From contig JAPLFY010000120.1 in NCBI GenBank assembly GCA_026390435.1, positions 22,687-86,686 on the forward strand: DNA of 64,000 nucleotides. Direction: 5' to 3'. Both the position numbers and the translations under genes were made by a program. The notes under the pieces were generated by a model. It had not been told where the DNA came from. It made no database searches and saw only the letters and a program-made list of their open reading frames with translations. Below, piece by piece: positions 1-8,695 of the stretch; within the stretch, counting starts at the first letter, position 1, and each line of letters opens with the position of its first letter. The stretch comes from Pseudomonadota bacterium (GTDB lineage Bacteria > Bdellovibrionota_B > Oligoflexia > Oligoflexales > CAIYRB01).

Positions 1-1889
1 AAGCTAGTTTTGCCACTGCCGCTGACCCCGCAAACAGCCGTGATCTTAGCGACAGGGATACGAACGTCGATCCCCTTTAGATTGTGTGTCTTGGCTTTTT
101 TGATCTCAATAAACTGGGTCTTACCCGTAATCGCCGATGCCTTCGGCGCGACCGGCAAGGCACTCGCCACGGCCGGTGGCTTACCAGAGAAAACTACCTT
201 CCCACCTTCATGACCAGCGGCAGGACCAATCTCAATTAAGTGATCTGCGCCAGCGATCAGTTGGCGTTCATGCTCCACCATCACCACGGTGTTGCCCTGA
301 TCACGCAGTTCTTTTATGACCGCAAGTAAATTGCCGCTATCGCGAGCATGCAGCCCGGCAGATGGCTCATCTAAGCAAAACAATGTATCGGTTAGAGCAC
401 TACCTAAACACCGCGCCATATTGATGCGCTGCAGCTCGCCGCCAGAAACCGTTCGCGTTTGCCGGTCTAGAGTCAGATAGCCAACACCGACGCGGCACAG
501 GTAATTAATCCGTGCGCGCAGTTCCTCGGTCGCCTCTTTTACACCCAGCATGCCGTGCTCTTCGCTCGTCACGACTGGTGCGTCTCGCTCTATAGACTCG
601 TTCCAATCCTGCAGCGCCGTCACCTGCATACGACTGACCTCGGCCAGGCTGAGACCCTGCACTTTGCAAGCCAAAGCAAGCGGATTTAGTCGTGAGCCCT
701 GACAAGTCACACAGACGACATAACGACGAAAGCGGGATGCATGGATTCGGTAGTGAGCCTTATATTTCTTGCTATCTAGGTAGGCAAAAAAACCGGCGAT
801 GCCATCAAACTGGCGGCCTTCTCCGTTAATGAGCCAGTCAAGCTGCTCCTTGCTGTACTCCTCGAATGGCTTGTTAAAAACCCAGCCGAGTTTTTTAGCA
901 CTAGCCTTTGCCCATGTGTAATACTCGGTAAAGGCACCAAAGTTCCATGCCGCAACTCCGGCGTCAGCAAGCGACGCACGTGGGTCAGGAATCACCTTAT
1001 CCATATCGAGGTCACTGGTTAAACCAAAGCCCTGGCAGGAGGGACAAGCCCCAAGCGGGTGATTAAACGACAGGAGAGCCATCGAGGGTTCACGGTAATC
1101 AATATTGCAGCGAGGGCAATCGAGCCCCTGCGAGTAAACTTGCTTACTACCGTCCGCAGCCACCAGCCAGCATTTGCCGCGACCCACTTTAAATCCGAGA
1201 GTGAGCGATTCACTAAATCGACTCAGGCTGTCGGCTCCGACAGTAATGCGGTCGACTACGACCGCTGCACCTTTGAAGTCTGCCGCTTTAGCATCAGGCA
1301 ACTTGATGATATCGCCCGCGGCGGTAAGCAAGCGACTGAAGCCGGCCGCCTCGAGCTGGATTTTGAGCTCCTTAGCGGCAACTTTCCCCCAACGCTCTAG
1401 AGGGGCGGCGACCAGCACTTTTTGACCACTAAGCGTGGTGATTGCCTGTGCGCCAATGGCCTCTGGCTGGTCCTTGCGCACAGGGCCTTGGCACTGATAA
1501 CAGGTCAGGGTCGCCAGGTGGGTGAATAGTACCCTGAGCAGGTCAACGATCTCTGTCGCCGTGCCAACCGTCGAACGATTCGTCGCAGTTGCCTGCATCT
1601 GCCGCACGGCTATGGCTGGCGGCAAATTGCGCACCCCGGTCACAGCCGGCTTAGGTAAAGCCTGCATGTACTGCCGCGCAAAGCTCGACAAGCTATCGAC
1701 ATAGCGTCTGTAGGCCTCGCCGTAGAGCGTGTCAAAAACCAACGAACTTTTACCTGATCCAGACACACCCGTGACCACCGTCATAGCTCCTAATGGGAAA
1801 GCCACATCGACTGACTGGAGATTATTGGTCGACACCCCCGAGAGCTCGATCGCATCCGGGTGGGTATTGCTTATTTTTTGGTCGGCCAT
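1..1889 (-). CDS. uvrA: Excinuclease ABC subunit UvrA, partial (3' end beyond the left edge)
   Basis: UvrA is the DNA-damage-recognising ATPase of nucleotide excision repair. The minus-strand frame is open from an ATG at 1889 to the window edge (about 629 codons seen of a usual 900 or more). Visible elements in order: first Walker A (GVSGSGKS, about residues 41-48); CxxC pairs (TCYQC near residue 130, CPRC and CPSC near 285-310, CVTC near 400) consistent with zinc modules; an ABC signature (VSGGEL); a Walker B with LDEPSAGLH; and a second Walker A (GVSGSGKT) only a few codons from the edge. The roughly 580-residue spacing between the two Walker A motifs fits UvrA. The gene is divergent from the SPOR-domain gene at 2039. 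The C-terminal ATPase half is not visible, so a UvrA-like drug-resistance paralogue cannot be strictly excluded. Confidence 0.93.
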   Translation of the reverse strand, partial: MADQKISNTHPDAIELSGVSTNNLQSVDVAFPLGAMTVVTGVSGSGKSSLVFDTLYGEAYRRYVDSLSSFARQYMQALPKPAVTGVRNLPPAIAVRQMQATATNRSTVGTATEIVDLLRVLFTHLATLTCYQCQGPVRKDQPEAIGAQAITTLSGQKVLVAAPLERWGKVAAKELKIQLEAAGFSRLLTAAGDIIKLPDAKAADFKGAAVVVDRITVGADSLSRFSESLTLGFKVGRGKCWLVAADGSKQVYSQGLDCPRCNIDYREPSMALLSFNHPLGACPSCQGFGLTSDLDMDKVIPDPRASLADAGVAAWNFGAFTEYYTWAKASAKKLGWVFNKPFEEYSKEQLDWLINGEGRQFDGIAGFFAYLDSKKYKAHYRIHASRFRRYVVCVTCQGSRLNPLALACKVQGLSLAEVSRMQVTALQDWNESIERDAPVVTSEEHGMLGVKEATEELRARINYLCRVGVGYLTLDRQTRTVSGGELQRINMARCLGSALTDTLFCLDEPSAGLHARDSGNLLAVIKELRDQGNTVVMVEHERQLIAGADHLIEIGPAAGHEGGKVVFSGKPPAVASALPVAPKASAITGKTQFIEIKKAKTHNLKGIDVRIPVAKITAVCGVSGSGKTS

Positions 1890-2038
1890 GGAGTCATTCC
1901 GCCTTTACGCCCTAGAGAGTCAAGCATTGCCGCACCCACTGGGTAAGGCTTTGCCCCTAAATAACAAGCAGGTCATGCCCAGTTAGGCAATCCAAGATAT
2001 ACTGGAAGTCATATCACGAGCGAGCGAGAGGAGTCAGT

Positions 2039-2536
2039 GTGTTACATAAGCGACTACAGCTTTCCCCCAGCATTCGGATGGCTATGGCATTTGGACTGTT
2101 CGGGATTTTAGTCGCCTGCGGCATGCTAACCATCTTTGGGCTGCCGCAATATAGCGGGAAAAGGGCACCAAACAAGACCTCAGTCGCAGCCACAGAAGAC
2201 GCTGATGACGGGTCTTTTTTCTATCAAAGCATAGGCCACGCCGGTACGCCTACTGACGACACGCAACCGGCAACGACAAACACGGCCGAGATTAAAGAAA
2301 AGACGCTCTATACCCTTGAATTTAAAGTTTCTGAGCACCGTGAGGACGCCGAGAGTATCGTGGCTACATTGCACGATCAGGGTATCGACGCCTATTACAC
2401 GCCGCTATCCAACGGTGGCCGCGTCGTCTACCGCGTTCGCCAAGGCATGTTTAATGACTCCAATGCGGCAAAAAGTGCGGCCATTGCTCTACGCCAGCAG
2501 CGAAACGTCACCGCGACGATCGTAAAGTTGCAGTGA
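2039..2536 (+). CDS. SPOR-domain inner-membrane protein
   Basis: The protein has 165 residues. There is one N-terminal membrane segment (about residues 13-36), a low-complexity linker rich in T, D and A (about 40-88), and a C-terminal region of about 75 residues with the SPOR pattern: YTLEFKVSEHREDAESIV, then a central YYTPL, and a closing RVRQGMFNDSNAA. SPOR domains bind denuded peptidoglycan, usually at the division septum. The start is GTG at 2039, preceded by a GAGAGGAG ribosome site. The gene ends 25 bp before the convergent bestrophin gene. The exact partner is unknown. Confidence 0.8.
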   Translation: MLHKRLQLSPSIRMAMAFGLFGILVACGMLTIFGLPQYSGKRAPNKTSVAATEDADDGSFFYQSIGHAGTPTDDTQPATTNTAEIKEKTLYTLEFKVSEHREDAESIVATLHDQGIDAYYTPLSNGGRVVYRVRQGMFNDSNAAKSAAIALRQQRNVTATIVKLQ

Positions 2537-2561
2537 AAACCCATTGGGATTGCCACAGCCC

Positions 2562-3503
2562 TCAAGACTCGACCAGCGCCATCACATTATCGGTAATGGT
2601 GTCGCAAATAGCATTCAGCGGCAGGTGACTGAGATTTTGCTCGGAAAACGGGTTTTGCAACTCAGCACCGATCTCATCTAGGCTGAATAGTGGATACGAG
2701 GCTAGTGCCATGATGAAGGGCGTAAACCAGCCAATGCGCTCAACCAGCGCGAGCGGCAAAAGAGCCAGAAACATCAGGATGAAACGTCGGGTCTTGATGA
2801 CTAAGACCAGTGGCATTCGAGTGTTTCGGATACGCTCGCAGGCACCAATAGCATCGATTAGCTGGGATCTCTCGGTCTCGGCCCGGTGAAAGGCTACGCG
2901 GTCCATACGGTGACGTCTAAGCTCGTCTAAAAGCTTAGCGATTTTTTGACCGACATAAACTGGCATGTGCTGAGACTGCCGGATAGCATCCGCCTCCTCA
3001 GGTCCCAACAACTGCACAACCTCGTGCAGATCTTTTTCGTTCCTCAAAGACTGCCGCATGACGTGCGGCCACGCCGCGATCAACTTAAGCAATTGCTCGA
3101 TTGTGTCCTTTTTGCCGCCACCATAAGACGACACCACAATAGCCAAATTTCGACTTTGGTTGACAATCGATCCCCAAATCTTGCGAGCTTCCCACCACCG
3201 GTCATGGCCGGCATTGACGCGCATCACCAAAATCAAGGCAAGAACCGCACCTGAATACTCAAACGGGGTGATCGGAATATAAAACTCGTCGACCAATTGG
3301 GCTAACCCGCAAATCACCGCCGCAAAGACAGAGGAGAAGACAACTCTAGGCAAGACAATCGGAGTCACTGACCCGTGCCAGGCCAGCGCAGCAGCCAGAA
3401 AAGATTTTGGCTCTGGTTGGTTTGCAAGTGAGCGAACTTTATCAGTAGTCACCGTGCTTACTGACACCGCTCGCTCGTGATCAGAGAGCAAATCTTTCAG
3501 CAT
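2562..3503 (-). CDS. Bestrophin-family anion channel
   Basis: This 313-residue membrane protein belongs to the bestrophin/UPF0187 (YneE) family of pentameric anion channels. Supporting segments are the hydrophobic stretch near residues 50-75, then FEYSGAVLALILVMRVNAGHDRWWEARKIWG (quoted in part), where the NxxxDRWWEAR pattern is the family hallmark. Paired hydrophobic segments near 232-275 follow, with SLDEIGAELQNPF at the cytosolic end. The start codon lies inside the 3' end of the carbonic anhydrase gene (23-bp overlap) behind a GGAAG site, so the two are probably translationally coupled. Bestrophins can conduct bicarbonate as well as chloride. Next to a carbonic anhydrase, a bicarbonate role is the natural inference, though not shown. 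Confidence 0.87.
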   Translation of the reverse strand: MLKDLLSDHERAVSVSTVTTDKVRSLANQPEPKSFLAAALAWHGSVTPIVLPRVVFSSVFAAVICGLAQLVDEFYIPITPFEYSGAVLALILVMRVNAGHDRWWEARKIWGSIVNQSRNLAIVVSSYGGGKKDTIEQLLKLIAAWPHVMRQSLRNEKDLHEVVQLLGPEEADAIRQSQHMPVYVGQKIAKLLDELRRHRMDRVAFHRAETERSQLIDAIGACERIRNTRMPLVLVIKTRRFILMFLALLPLALVERIGWFTPFIMALASYPLFSLDEIGAELQNPFSEQNLSHLPLNAICDTITDNVMALVES

Positions 3504-4125
3504 CTACAAAATCTTCCTTAACTTTATTTGAGGATACATAGGATTTGACTCGCGGATCGTAGATCGATACCGACCCCGTCTCAAAGTTGTAGACCCAGCC
3601 GTAAATTCTTACCTGACCTGACTGCAGTGCTGCGGACACGGCAGGGTGCGTGCGCAAGTTGTCAGCCTGAACCAAGACGTTTTCCTGCACAACTTCTAGC
3701 AGATTTTCCATTCTAGGCGTCCCTTCCAGACGACGCTTGGTCGCCTCAGCATTGCTCAGCCACCGTTTCACGGAAGGAAGCCCATCTAGGTTGACATGAT
3801 TGGCCAAGGCAGCCATGGCACCGCATTTGGAATGCCCACAAATTACAATGTTGCTCACTCGTAACCCCGCGACGGCGAATTCAATGGTCGCCTCCTCGCC
3901 GCTACTTGCCGCTCCGTAAGGCGGCACAATGTTACCGGCATTTCGAATCAAGAAGATCTCACCAGGCTCGGCTTGAGTGACCAAGTTCGGATCAATTCTG
4001 GAATCAGAGCAGGCGATCATAAGTGTGTGCGGAGCTTGACCTTGAGACAGAGATTGGAAAAGCTCTTGTTTCTGGGGGAATACGTTTTCTCGGAATCTGC
4101 GGAGGCCAGGGATCAGGTTGTTCAT
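3481..4125 (-). CDS. Beta-class carbonic anhydrase
   Basis: The enzyme interconverts CO2 and bicarbonate. The zinc ligands of the beta class are visible: Cys39 and the Asp41/Arg43 dyad in ACSDSR, then His98 and Cys101 in CGHSKCG. NAGN near residue 62 is also typical. I chose ATG at 4125 because GGGAGA lies seven bases upstream; the longer frame begins at an unsupported TTG. The length, 214 residues, is normal for the family. It is the first gene of a two-gene unit with the bestrophin, whose start it overlaps. The upstream region carries a 44-bp element that is shared with the promoter of the LysR gene at 5880, so control by that regulator is likely. Confidence 0.93.
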   Translation of the reverse strand: MNNLIPGLRRFRENVFPQKQELFQSLSQGQAPHTLMIACSDSRIDPNLVTQAEPGEIFLIRNAGNIVPPYGAASSGEEATIEFAVAGLRVSNIVICGHSKCGAMAALANHVNLDGLPSVKRWLSNAEATKRRLEGTPRMENLLEVVQENVLVQADNLRTHPAVSAALQSGQVRIYGWVYNFETGSVSIYDPRVKSYVSSNKVKEDFVDAERFAL

Positions 4126-4171
4126 CGTTAGTCTCCCGTTCAAAAGTTACTTGCTGATTATCGACATGCCT

Positions 4172-4215
4172 CATGATTTACTGAAATCGATAATAATAAT
4201 GAAATACTTCGCTTT
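4172..4215. promoter_or_regulatory. Copy A of a duplicated 44-bp operator-like element
   Basis: TACTGAAATCGA (4179-4190) and AATACTTCGCTTT (4203-4215) are separated by 12 bp. Both blocks recur with identical spacing at 5808-5844. Together with CATG at the left end, 34 of 44 positions match. The right block runs into a small dyad (GCTTT-4-AAAGC, 4211-4224). The element starts 47 bp upstream of the carbonic anhydrase start. This is the layout expected for a LysR-type regulator site. Confidence 0.7.
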
Positions 4216-4412
4216 TAACAAAGCATTCGGTGTTATGAATTCGGTAATCAGCATTGGAATTAGGTGCTTATCACCAGGACCGAATGGCAAGGTCAGTCGC
4301 GCTATTAAAGGCCGCCGTCGAAAGCTAAGGTCCTTAGAGGTCGCGCCCTTTGATCACGAATTCAACTGCACACAAGCGGTGCTCATGATCATCAACCTTG
4401 CCAGCTCAAGCT

Positions 4413-4431
4413 AGCAGTGCGCTGCACTGCT
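4413..4431. other. Short perfect hairpin
   Basis: AGCAGTGC and GCACTGCT pair perfectly around a 3-base loop. It lies about 80 bp beyond the stop codon of the lipoprotein gene that ends at 4514. It could be a terminator for that gene, but there is no clear T-run on either side. Confidence 0.35.
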
Positions 4432-4513
4432 GGGAAGTGACATAGGTAAGTCATTAAATGACTAGTGAATTATTTACTAAGGAAAAGAGATTGGAGGTGA
4501 GGCGGTTACGTGA

Positions 4514-5617
4514 TTACAAGGACTTGCCGAAAGTGACTGACCCCATATCAGGCGTAAGGAATCCCGCACCGGGCGCAGTGGCCTTCAAAGAACCTGTCAC
4601 CGCTGCATTGCTCGCGGAGTCCTGTAAAGTATAAGACGGTGACGTATTCGACCCGGTAAACGAGACTACGCCCGTCCAACTATCGACACTGAGCTCGATC
4701 TTGCCCGTGCTGCGCCAGATATTATCATCTGAAGACGAGTCGCTGGTGACACCTAAAAATTTGTATTTATATATATCGTAGTAACTCAAAGTGGCTGACG
4801 GGGTAATAAACGAATAATCATCTTTGGCGAAGTTGATGCAGTCATCGGCGCGAGACTCAATATTGTTGTTAACCGAGAACTTGCAGCCAGTAAGGGCATT
4901 GGTGCCGTCGAGACTGACCACTCGCCGTTTAAAGGTTGTTGGAATGAAGCCGTAAAGCAACTCTGCAGTCTGTTCTGAGACAAATTGCAGATGGAAAGTA
5001 CCTTCTTTGCAGCCTGTTTTACCCAAAACTACGTCCTGCAAGGACGTGAATGGCTTACCCTTGAGCCCAGACACATCGCCAGATGAGCAGCTCAGATACA
5101 TGTACACTTTCAAAGTAGCTGTTAGTGAATTGACAGTCAGACTGGGGTCTGTGAGTTGCTTCACGCAATTGGACACGTCAAGATTTTTGATAATCTTTGC
5201 CGATACCTTATTGGCATCAATCGTTGTCGTATCTAGTTCAGACAGACAGCTAGTAATGTTGGTTGGCAGAGTCACCTGTGCCTTCGGTTGGTTGTTGTAA
5301 AACACACTAGTTTGAGAGAGCGTGGTGAGGACTTGTTCAGCAGTTTTGCTGTTAAGCTTATAGCCTTCAGTCGGGACCAAATCCGCATCAACCAAAAATG
5401 CACCGGACACTGGTAACGGTGTCACAGCAGTATCTGGCGGTGGCGCGGAGGGTGCGGGTGAGGTTGTCTGGCTTTTGGTTCGCTCCGAACTAGCTGGCTG
5501 ATTACAGCTCGCAGTCAAAACAAAAAATACCGCTATAGCGATTAACGAAGCCGCTTGTAATACATCTTCCAATCGCGCCCAGCGCACTGGGGAGTAGCCG
5601 CTCTGATATGCACCCAT
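4514..5617 (-). CDS. Lipoprotein of unknown function
   Basis: The protein has 367 residues. A hydrophobic signal ends in a lipobox (LTASC, Cys near residue 38), followed by a Pro/Ser/Thr linker and a region with six further cysteines, several in short loops, which suggests disulfides in the periplasm. The C-terminal part is rich in S, T, Y and G and looks like beta structure. I recognise no family. ATG at 5617 has GGAGGG close upstream; a TTG inside the signal region would give a shorter, more ordinary signal. The gene is read toward the carbonic anhydrase and lies exactly between the two copies of the operator-like element, so it may be an insertion into what was once one divergent promoter region. 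Confidence 0.7.
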   Translation of the reverse strand: MGAYQSGYSPVRWARLEDVLQAASLIAIAVFFVLTASCNQPASSERTKSQTTSPAPSAPPPDTAVTPLPVSGAFLVDADLVPTEGYKLNSKTAEQVLTTLSQTSVFYNNQPKAQVTLPTNITSCLSELDTTTIDANKVSAKIIKNLDVSNCVKQLTDPSLTVNSLTATLKVYMYLSCSSGDVSGLKGKPFTSLQDVVLGKTGCKEGTFHLQFVSEQTAELLYGFIPTTFKRRVVSLDGTNALTGCKFSVNNNIESRADDCINFAKDDYSFITPSATLSYYDIYKYKFLGVTSDSSSDDNIWRSTGKIELSVDSWTGVVSFTGSNTSPSYTLQDSASNAAVTGSLKATAPGAGFLTPDMGSVTFGKSL

Positions 5618-5654
5618 GAGCCCTCCGCTCGCTCCACCTAAGGTCGAAATCAGC

Positions 5655-5676
5655 AGTCACAAAGTAAACTGTGACT
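5655..5676. promoter_or_regulatory. Inverted repeat upstream of the lipoprotein gene
   Basis: AGTCACA and TGTGACT are perfect 7-bp arms around 8 bp, 38 bp upstream of the lipoprotein start at 5617. The position fits an operator or a leader hairpin. No regulator can be assigned. Confidence 0.4.
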
Positions 5677-5800
5677 CCCCACCGTATCGTATCGACCAGA
5701 AGATAAAAAAACATTAGGTGAAAATCTTAGACTCGTGAGAAAAACCAGACAGAACAGGTATCTATGCTAGCAAAATTACCAATTGATTGCTGACCTGTGG

Positions 5801-5844
5801 CATGGTCTACTGAAATCGAACAAAAATACATAATACTTCGCTTT
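5801..5844. promoter_or_regulatory. Copy B of a duplicated 44-bp operator-like element
   Basis: This is the second copy of the element at 4172-4215, in the same orientation: TACTGAAATCGA at 5808-5819 and AATACTTCGCTTT at 5832-5844, with the same 12-bp gap. A dyad (TACTTC-9-GAAGTA) overlaps the right block. It lies 36 bp upstream of the LysR start, so autoregulation is likely. Confidence 0.7.
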
Positions 5845-5879
5845 AAATGAAGTAAGGCTTTAGGCCAAACGGAAGTCAA

Positions 5880-6770
5880 ATGTCGGCAAGACCATGGGTC
5901 AACTACCACCATCTACTTTATTTCAAGACCATCGCTCTGGAGGGCGGCATCGCCAATGCTGCCAAGAAGTTGCGGCTGGGGCAGCCGACGCTTTCCACGC
6001 AGCTGAAACAATTTGAATCAACTATTGGGCACCAACTTTTTGATCGCTCAAAAAGGCAATTGCAGCTGACCGAAGCCGGGCGCTTAGTCTTGGGATATGC
6101 GAACGAAATTTTTCGCCTCGGCGACGAGATGTTAGACGCCATAAATGACCGCCACATGGCAGCCAAGCTACAGATCCAAATCGGTGTTGCTGACACTGTG
6201 CCTAAGCACTTGACTCTGAGTCTTTTTCATAAAGCGCAGGAAGCACACGACTGTGTCGTGTCGATCACAGAGGGCCACGGTCACGAACTGCTACGAGAAT
6301 TACGAGCGCACAGGGTCGACTTAGTTATGACTAACGATGCTCCACACGCTGCAGATGCCACAGGTATCTTCGCAAAAAGCATAGCTCGCATGCCAGTCGT
6401 GGTGTGTGGCTCGAAAAAATTCGCCCGCTTAAAAACCGGGTTTCCCGAGTCCCTTAAAAACCAACCATTCGTGATGCCGTCTGTGCACACCAAGCTACGC
6501 CATGACGTGGAGCATTTCCTTAAGCTCCGTGACATTAATGTGGATATGGTGGCGGAGGTGCAAGATACAAGCTTACAAAAGCTAATGGGCTCGCACGGCG
6601 ATGGCTTAATCCCCATCGCGGCACCAGCAGCTGAGGAAATGATCGGCAGCAAATCGTTGGTAGTGATTGGCACTCTTTTGGATGTTTACGAAGAGCTATG
6701 GTTGATTGCAGGCAAAAGACGCCTGCAAAATCCTATTGCCGCACAGATCATGAAAGACTTTCGACTTTAG
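5880..6770 (+). CDS. LysR-type transcriptional regulator, NhaR-like
   Basis: The protein has 296 residues. The N-terminal winged helix-turn-helix (about residues 5-65) reads NYHHLLYFKTIALEGG, then AAKKLRLGQPTLSTQLKQFE and LFDRSKR. This opening is typical of the NhaR branch of LysR proteins rather than CynR or CysB. A periplasmic-binding-like effector domain follows (about 95-290). ATG at 5880 directly follows the 44-bp element found also upstream of the carbonic anhydrase, so its probable targets are itself and the carbonic anhydrase-bestrophin pair. NhaR proteins respond to Na+ or alkaline pH in enterobacteria; an ion or bicarbonate signal would fit here, but that is inference. Confidence 0.88.
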   Translation: MSARPWVNYHHLLYFKTIALEGGIANAAKKLRLGQPTLSTQLKQFESTIGHQLFDRSKRQLQLTEAGRLVLGYANEIFRLGDEMLDAINDRHMAAKLQIQIGVADTVPKHLTLSLFHKAQEAHDCVVSITEGHGHELLRELRAHRVDLVMTNDAPHAADATGIFAKSIARMPVVVCGSKKFARLKTGFPESLKNQPFVMPSVHTKLRHDVEHFLKLRDINVDMVAEVQDTSLQKLMGSHGDGLIPIAAPAAEEMIGSKSLVVIGTLLDVYEELWLIAGKRRLQNPIAAQIMKDFRL

Positions 6771-6771
6771 A

Positions 6772-6819
6772 GCTCAGTGACTTCAAAGCTCAGTGACTTC
6801 AAAGCTCAATGGCTCTAAA
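6772..6819. repeat. Three tandem copies of a 16-bp unit
   Basis: GCTCAGTGACTTCAAA occurs twice exactly (6772-6787 and 6788-6803) and once with three changes (6804-6819), starting two bases after the LysR stop codon. It probably arose by replication slippage. The longest reading frame of the next gene starts inside it, which argues against that start. Confidence 0.75.
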
Positions 6820-6837
6820 GCTAAACACGGTGTAACG

Positions 6838-8178
6838 ATGCCTCCCGAACCCATGTCGATTAATCAGATATCCCGCACAATCTCCAAAAAAAGATTTTTT
6901 ATCGTTGCCCTAGCAGTGCTATCGCTGCTGCTTTGGCGCATCTTTTATGGCCTAAGCCAAAATTTTTGGCACGAAGATATCGTGCAAATTTACCTACTCG
7001 GTCTTAAGTACGCAACCACAGGACTTTGGCCTTATTTTGGCCCGGACATAGTCCACACCAATCAACAAATCCCCGGCGCTCTGCAGTCTCTTATCATCGG
7101 CTTACCGCTGCGTCTGACACAGGTCGCAGAAACACCCTTTGTCGTGGTCAATGTGCTGTCGCTAATGGGACTCGCGCTTTTGTCATGGTATTTAGCGCGG
7201 CGCTTCACCCAATTTTCCTGTCTGCTACTTCTTATCTGGCTAGCCACGCTACCTTCCACACTGCAAATTTCGACGAATACTTACAACCCCTCTTATCTTT
7301 TGTTCCCAGCGTGCTTGTTCTTCGTAGGCTGGTTCGAATCACAAGCAAAATTCAGAACTCTGCATTTAGGCGCATTTAGTGTGGGCGCAAGTATGGGTTT
7401 TGCAATCATGTTCACTTTTCAATTGCATATGAGTTGGCCGCTATTTTTTCCCTTTGTACTCAGCGCCATATTGCTCCCATCTAAGGAGCTATCGCGCTTG
7501 TACTTAATACTGGGCTTAGCTACCGGAGCAGCGTTAGTCTCGACTCTTTTACTTCCGACCCTAATTGCATACGGTGTATCCTCACTGTGGACAGCCGGAA
7601 CCAGCAACTCGGGTCTGCACTTCAGTCAACTACTAGAGGCCCCAGCTATACTCGCGCGCTATGTATCACTCGGCTCTTACGAATTTTTTGGCTTTAATCT
7701 CAGCGCCAGTATCGACGAGCGCCGCCAATTTATACTTGAGCGCCCGATACTGATCCTGAGCGCCGTCGCTTTAGCAGCCGGATTGCTCTGGCAGTTTTAC
7801 CTGACCCTGCGCATGATCACTGATTATGCCCGCAACAAGAACAGGCGTTACCCTGAATACACGCTATTCCTGTTAGTGCTACTTTGGGTCACCATGATCT
7901 TCATGCTGACTCCAAGACCTCCAGTGCTGCGCAATTTTTACTTAATGTTCCCAGTAGTCGTGCTGGCCATGGTGCGCCTGTTCACTGACTTAGGGAACGC
8001 TAAGGTCGTCAAGCGCTTGCTGACGGGGCTCATCGCTGCGAGCAGCGTTTTTCACAGCGTTGTGGGTATCACACTGATGCCAGATATCTCGCTGTACCGC
8101 GACCGGTCAAAAATACAGCGCGCTTTAGAAGCCGCCGACTACCGCATATTCGGCGAGCGGCGTCCGGGCCGATATTAA
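6838..8178 (+). CDS. Multi-pass membrane protein, possible glycosyltransferase (GT39/PMT-like)
   Basis: The protein has about 446 residues and roughly ten hydrophobic segments. After the first membrane segment there is a lumenal-type loop FWHEDIVQIYLLGLKY, an acidic motif (HED) of the sort that forms the active site in polyprenyl-phosphate-dependent glycosyltransferases. A second loop contains WPYFGPDIVHTNQQ. A cluster of Arg/Lys residues closes the C-terminus. ATG at 6838 is preferred; the frame extends to a GTG at 6793, but that lies in the 16-bp tandem repeat and has no ribosome site. Substrate and partner genes are not visible. Family assignment is by layout only. Confidence 0.6.
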   Translation: MPPEPMSINQISRTISKKRFFIVALAVLSLLLWRIFYGLSQNFWHEDIVQIYLLGLKYATTGLWPYFGPDIVHTNQQIPGALQSLIIGLPLRLTQVAETPFVVVNVLSLMGLALLSWYLARRFTQFSCLLLLIWLATLPSTLQISTNTYNPSYLLFPACLFFVGWFESQAKFRTLHLGAFSVGASMGFAIMFTFQLHMSWPLFFPFVLSAILLPSKELSRLYLILGLATGAALVSTLLLPTLIAYGVSSLWTAGTSNSGLHFSQLLEAPAILARYVSLGSYEFFGFNLSASIDERRQFILERPILILSAVALAAGLLWQFYLTLRMITDYARNKNRRYPEYTLFLLVLLWVTMIFMLTPRPPVLRNFYLMFPVVVLAMVRLFTDLGNAKVVKRLLTGLIAASSVFHSVVGITLMPDISLYRDRSKIQRALEAADYRIFGERRPGRY

Positions 8179-8203
8179 GGTATTCGGTACTGGTTAGTGA
8201 TGG

Positions 8204-8584
8204 CTACTCGTCCACCGTTAACTGCGGATGGCCGTCGCCGAGGAAGTCGAACATATAGTGCTGTGGTTGGCCGTCTTCGCCGAGCACTTCCAGCATGCCA
8301 AAATTGCCACTGCCATCGAAATCCCAACCGCGGAAGCCTTTTTTGACCTTAGTTTTGCCGTTGTCGTAATGCCAATCTACGTAAATATCCGTCCGCGTCG
8401 GCAGAGGCTCCCCCTGAACCACTGGCTTATCAGCGCGCAGGGTATAATACAGCCGCGCCGGCTTAGGCTTCGCTACCGTCTCGGGTGGCGGTGGAGTCGT
8501 GGCGCAACCGGCCAAAATGGCAAAGATAACGGGGAGGGCAACGGCGACTCCAAGGCTCGGAAAGGACTTAGGAGAAATTCGCAT
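8204..8584 (-). CDS. Small lipoprotein of unknown function
   Basis: The protein has 126 residues. The signal peptide ends in lipobox LAGC (Cys near residue 27), followed by a proline-rich tether (TTPPPPE). The mature domain of about 85 residues contains DIYVDWHYDNGKTKVKKGFRGWDFDGSGNFG, quoted in part: an Asp-rich loop (DFDGSGNFG) resembling a calcium-type loop, and a second DFLGDGHPQL. It is divergent from lepA. I recognise no family. Confidence 0.65.
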   Translation of the reverse strand: MRISPKSFPSLGVAVALPVIFAILAGCATTPPPPETVAKPKPARLYYTLRADKPVVQGEPLPTRTDIYVDWHYDNGKTKVKKGFRGWDFDGSGNFGMLEVLGEDGQPQHYMFDFLGDGHPQLTVDE

Positions 8585-8695
8585 GGTCGAGATAACCCGT
8601 GAAAAAATCGTGTTTAAAAGATATCCTGCTCCTCTTTATCGGTAGAGACTTAGTTCCTTTGAATGGGCAGCCCGGCCCGCGAGCGAGACGTCAGC

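Noticed and set aside
1059..1400. Plus-strand frames within the UvrA region
   Set aside because: They are shadows of the clear UvrA frame on the other strand.
4118..4414. Open frame of 98 codons on the plus strand upstream of the carbonic anhydrase gene
   Set aside because: No ribosome site, odd composition, and it runs through the regulatory element.
6793..6837. Upstream GTG start of the membrane glycosyltransferase-like gene
   Set aside because: It lies in the 16-bp tandem repeat and has no ribosome site.
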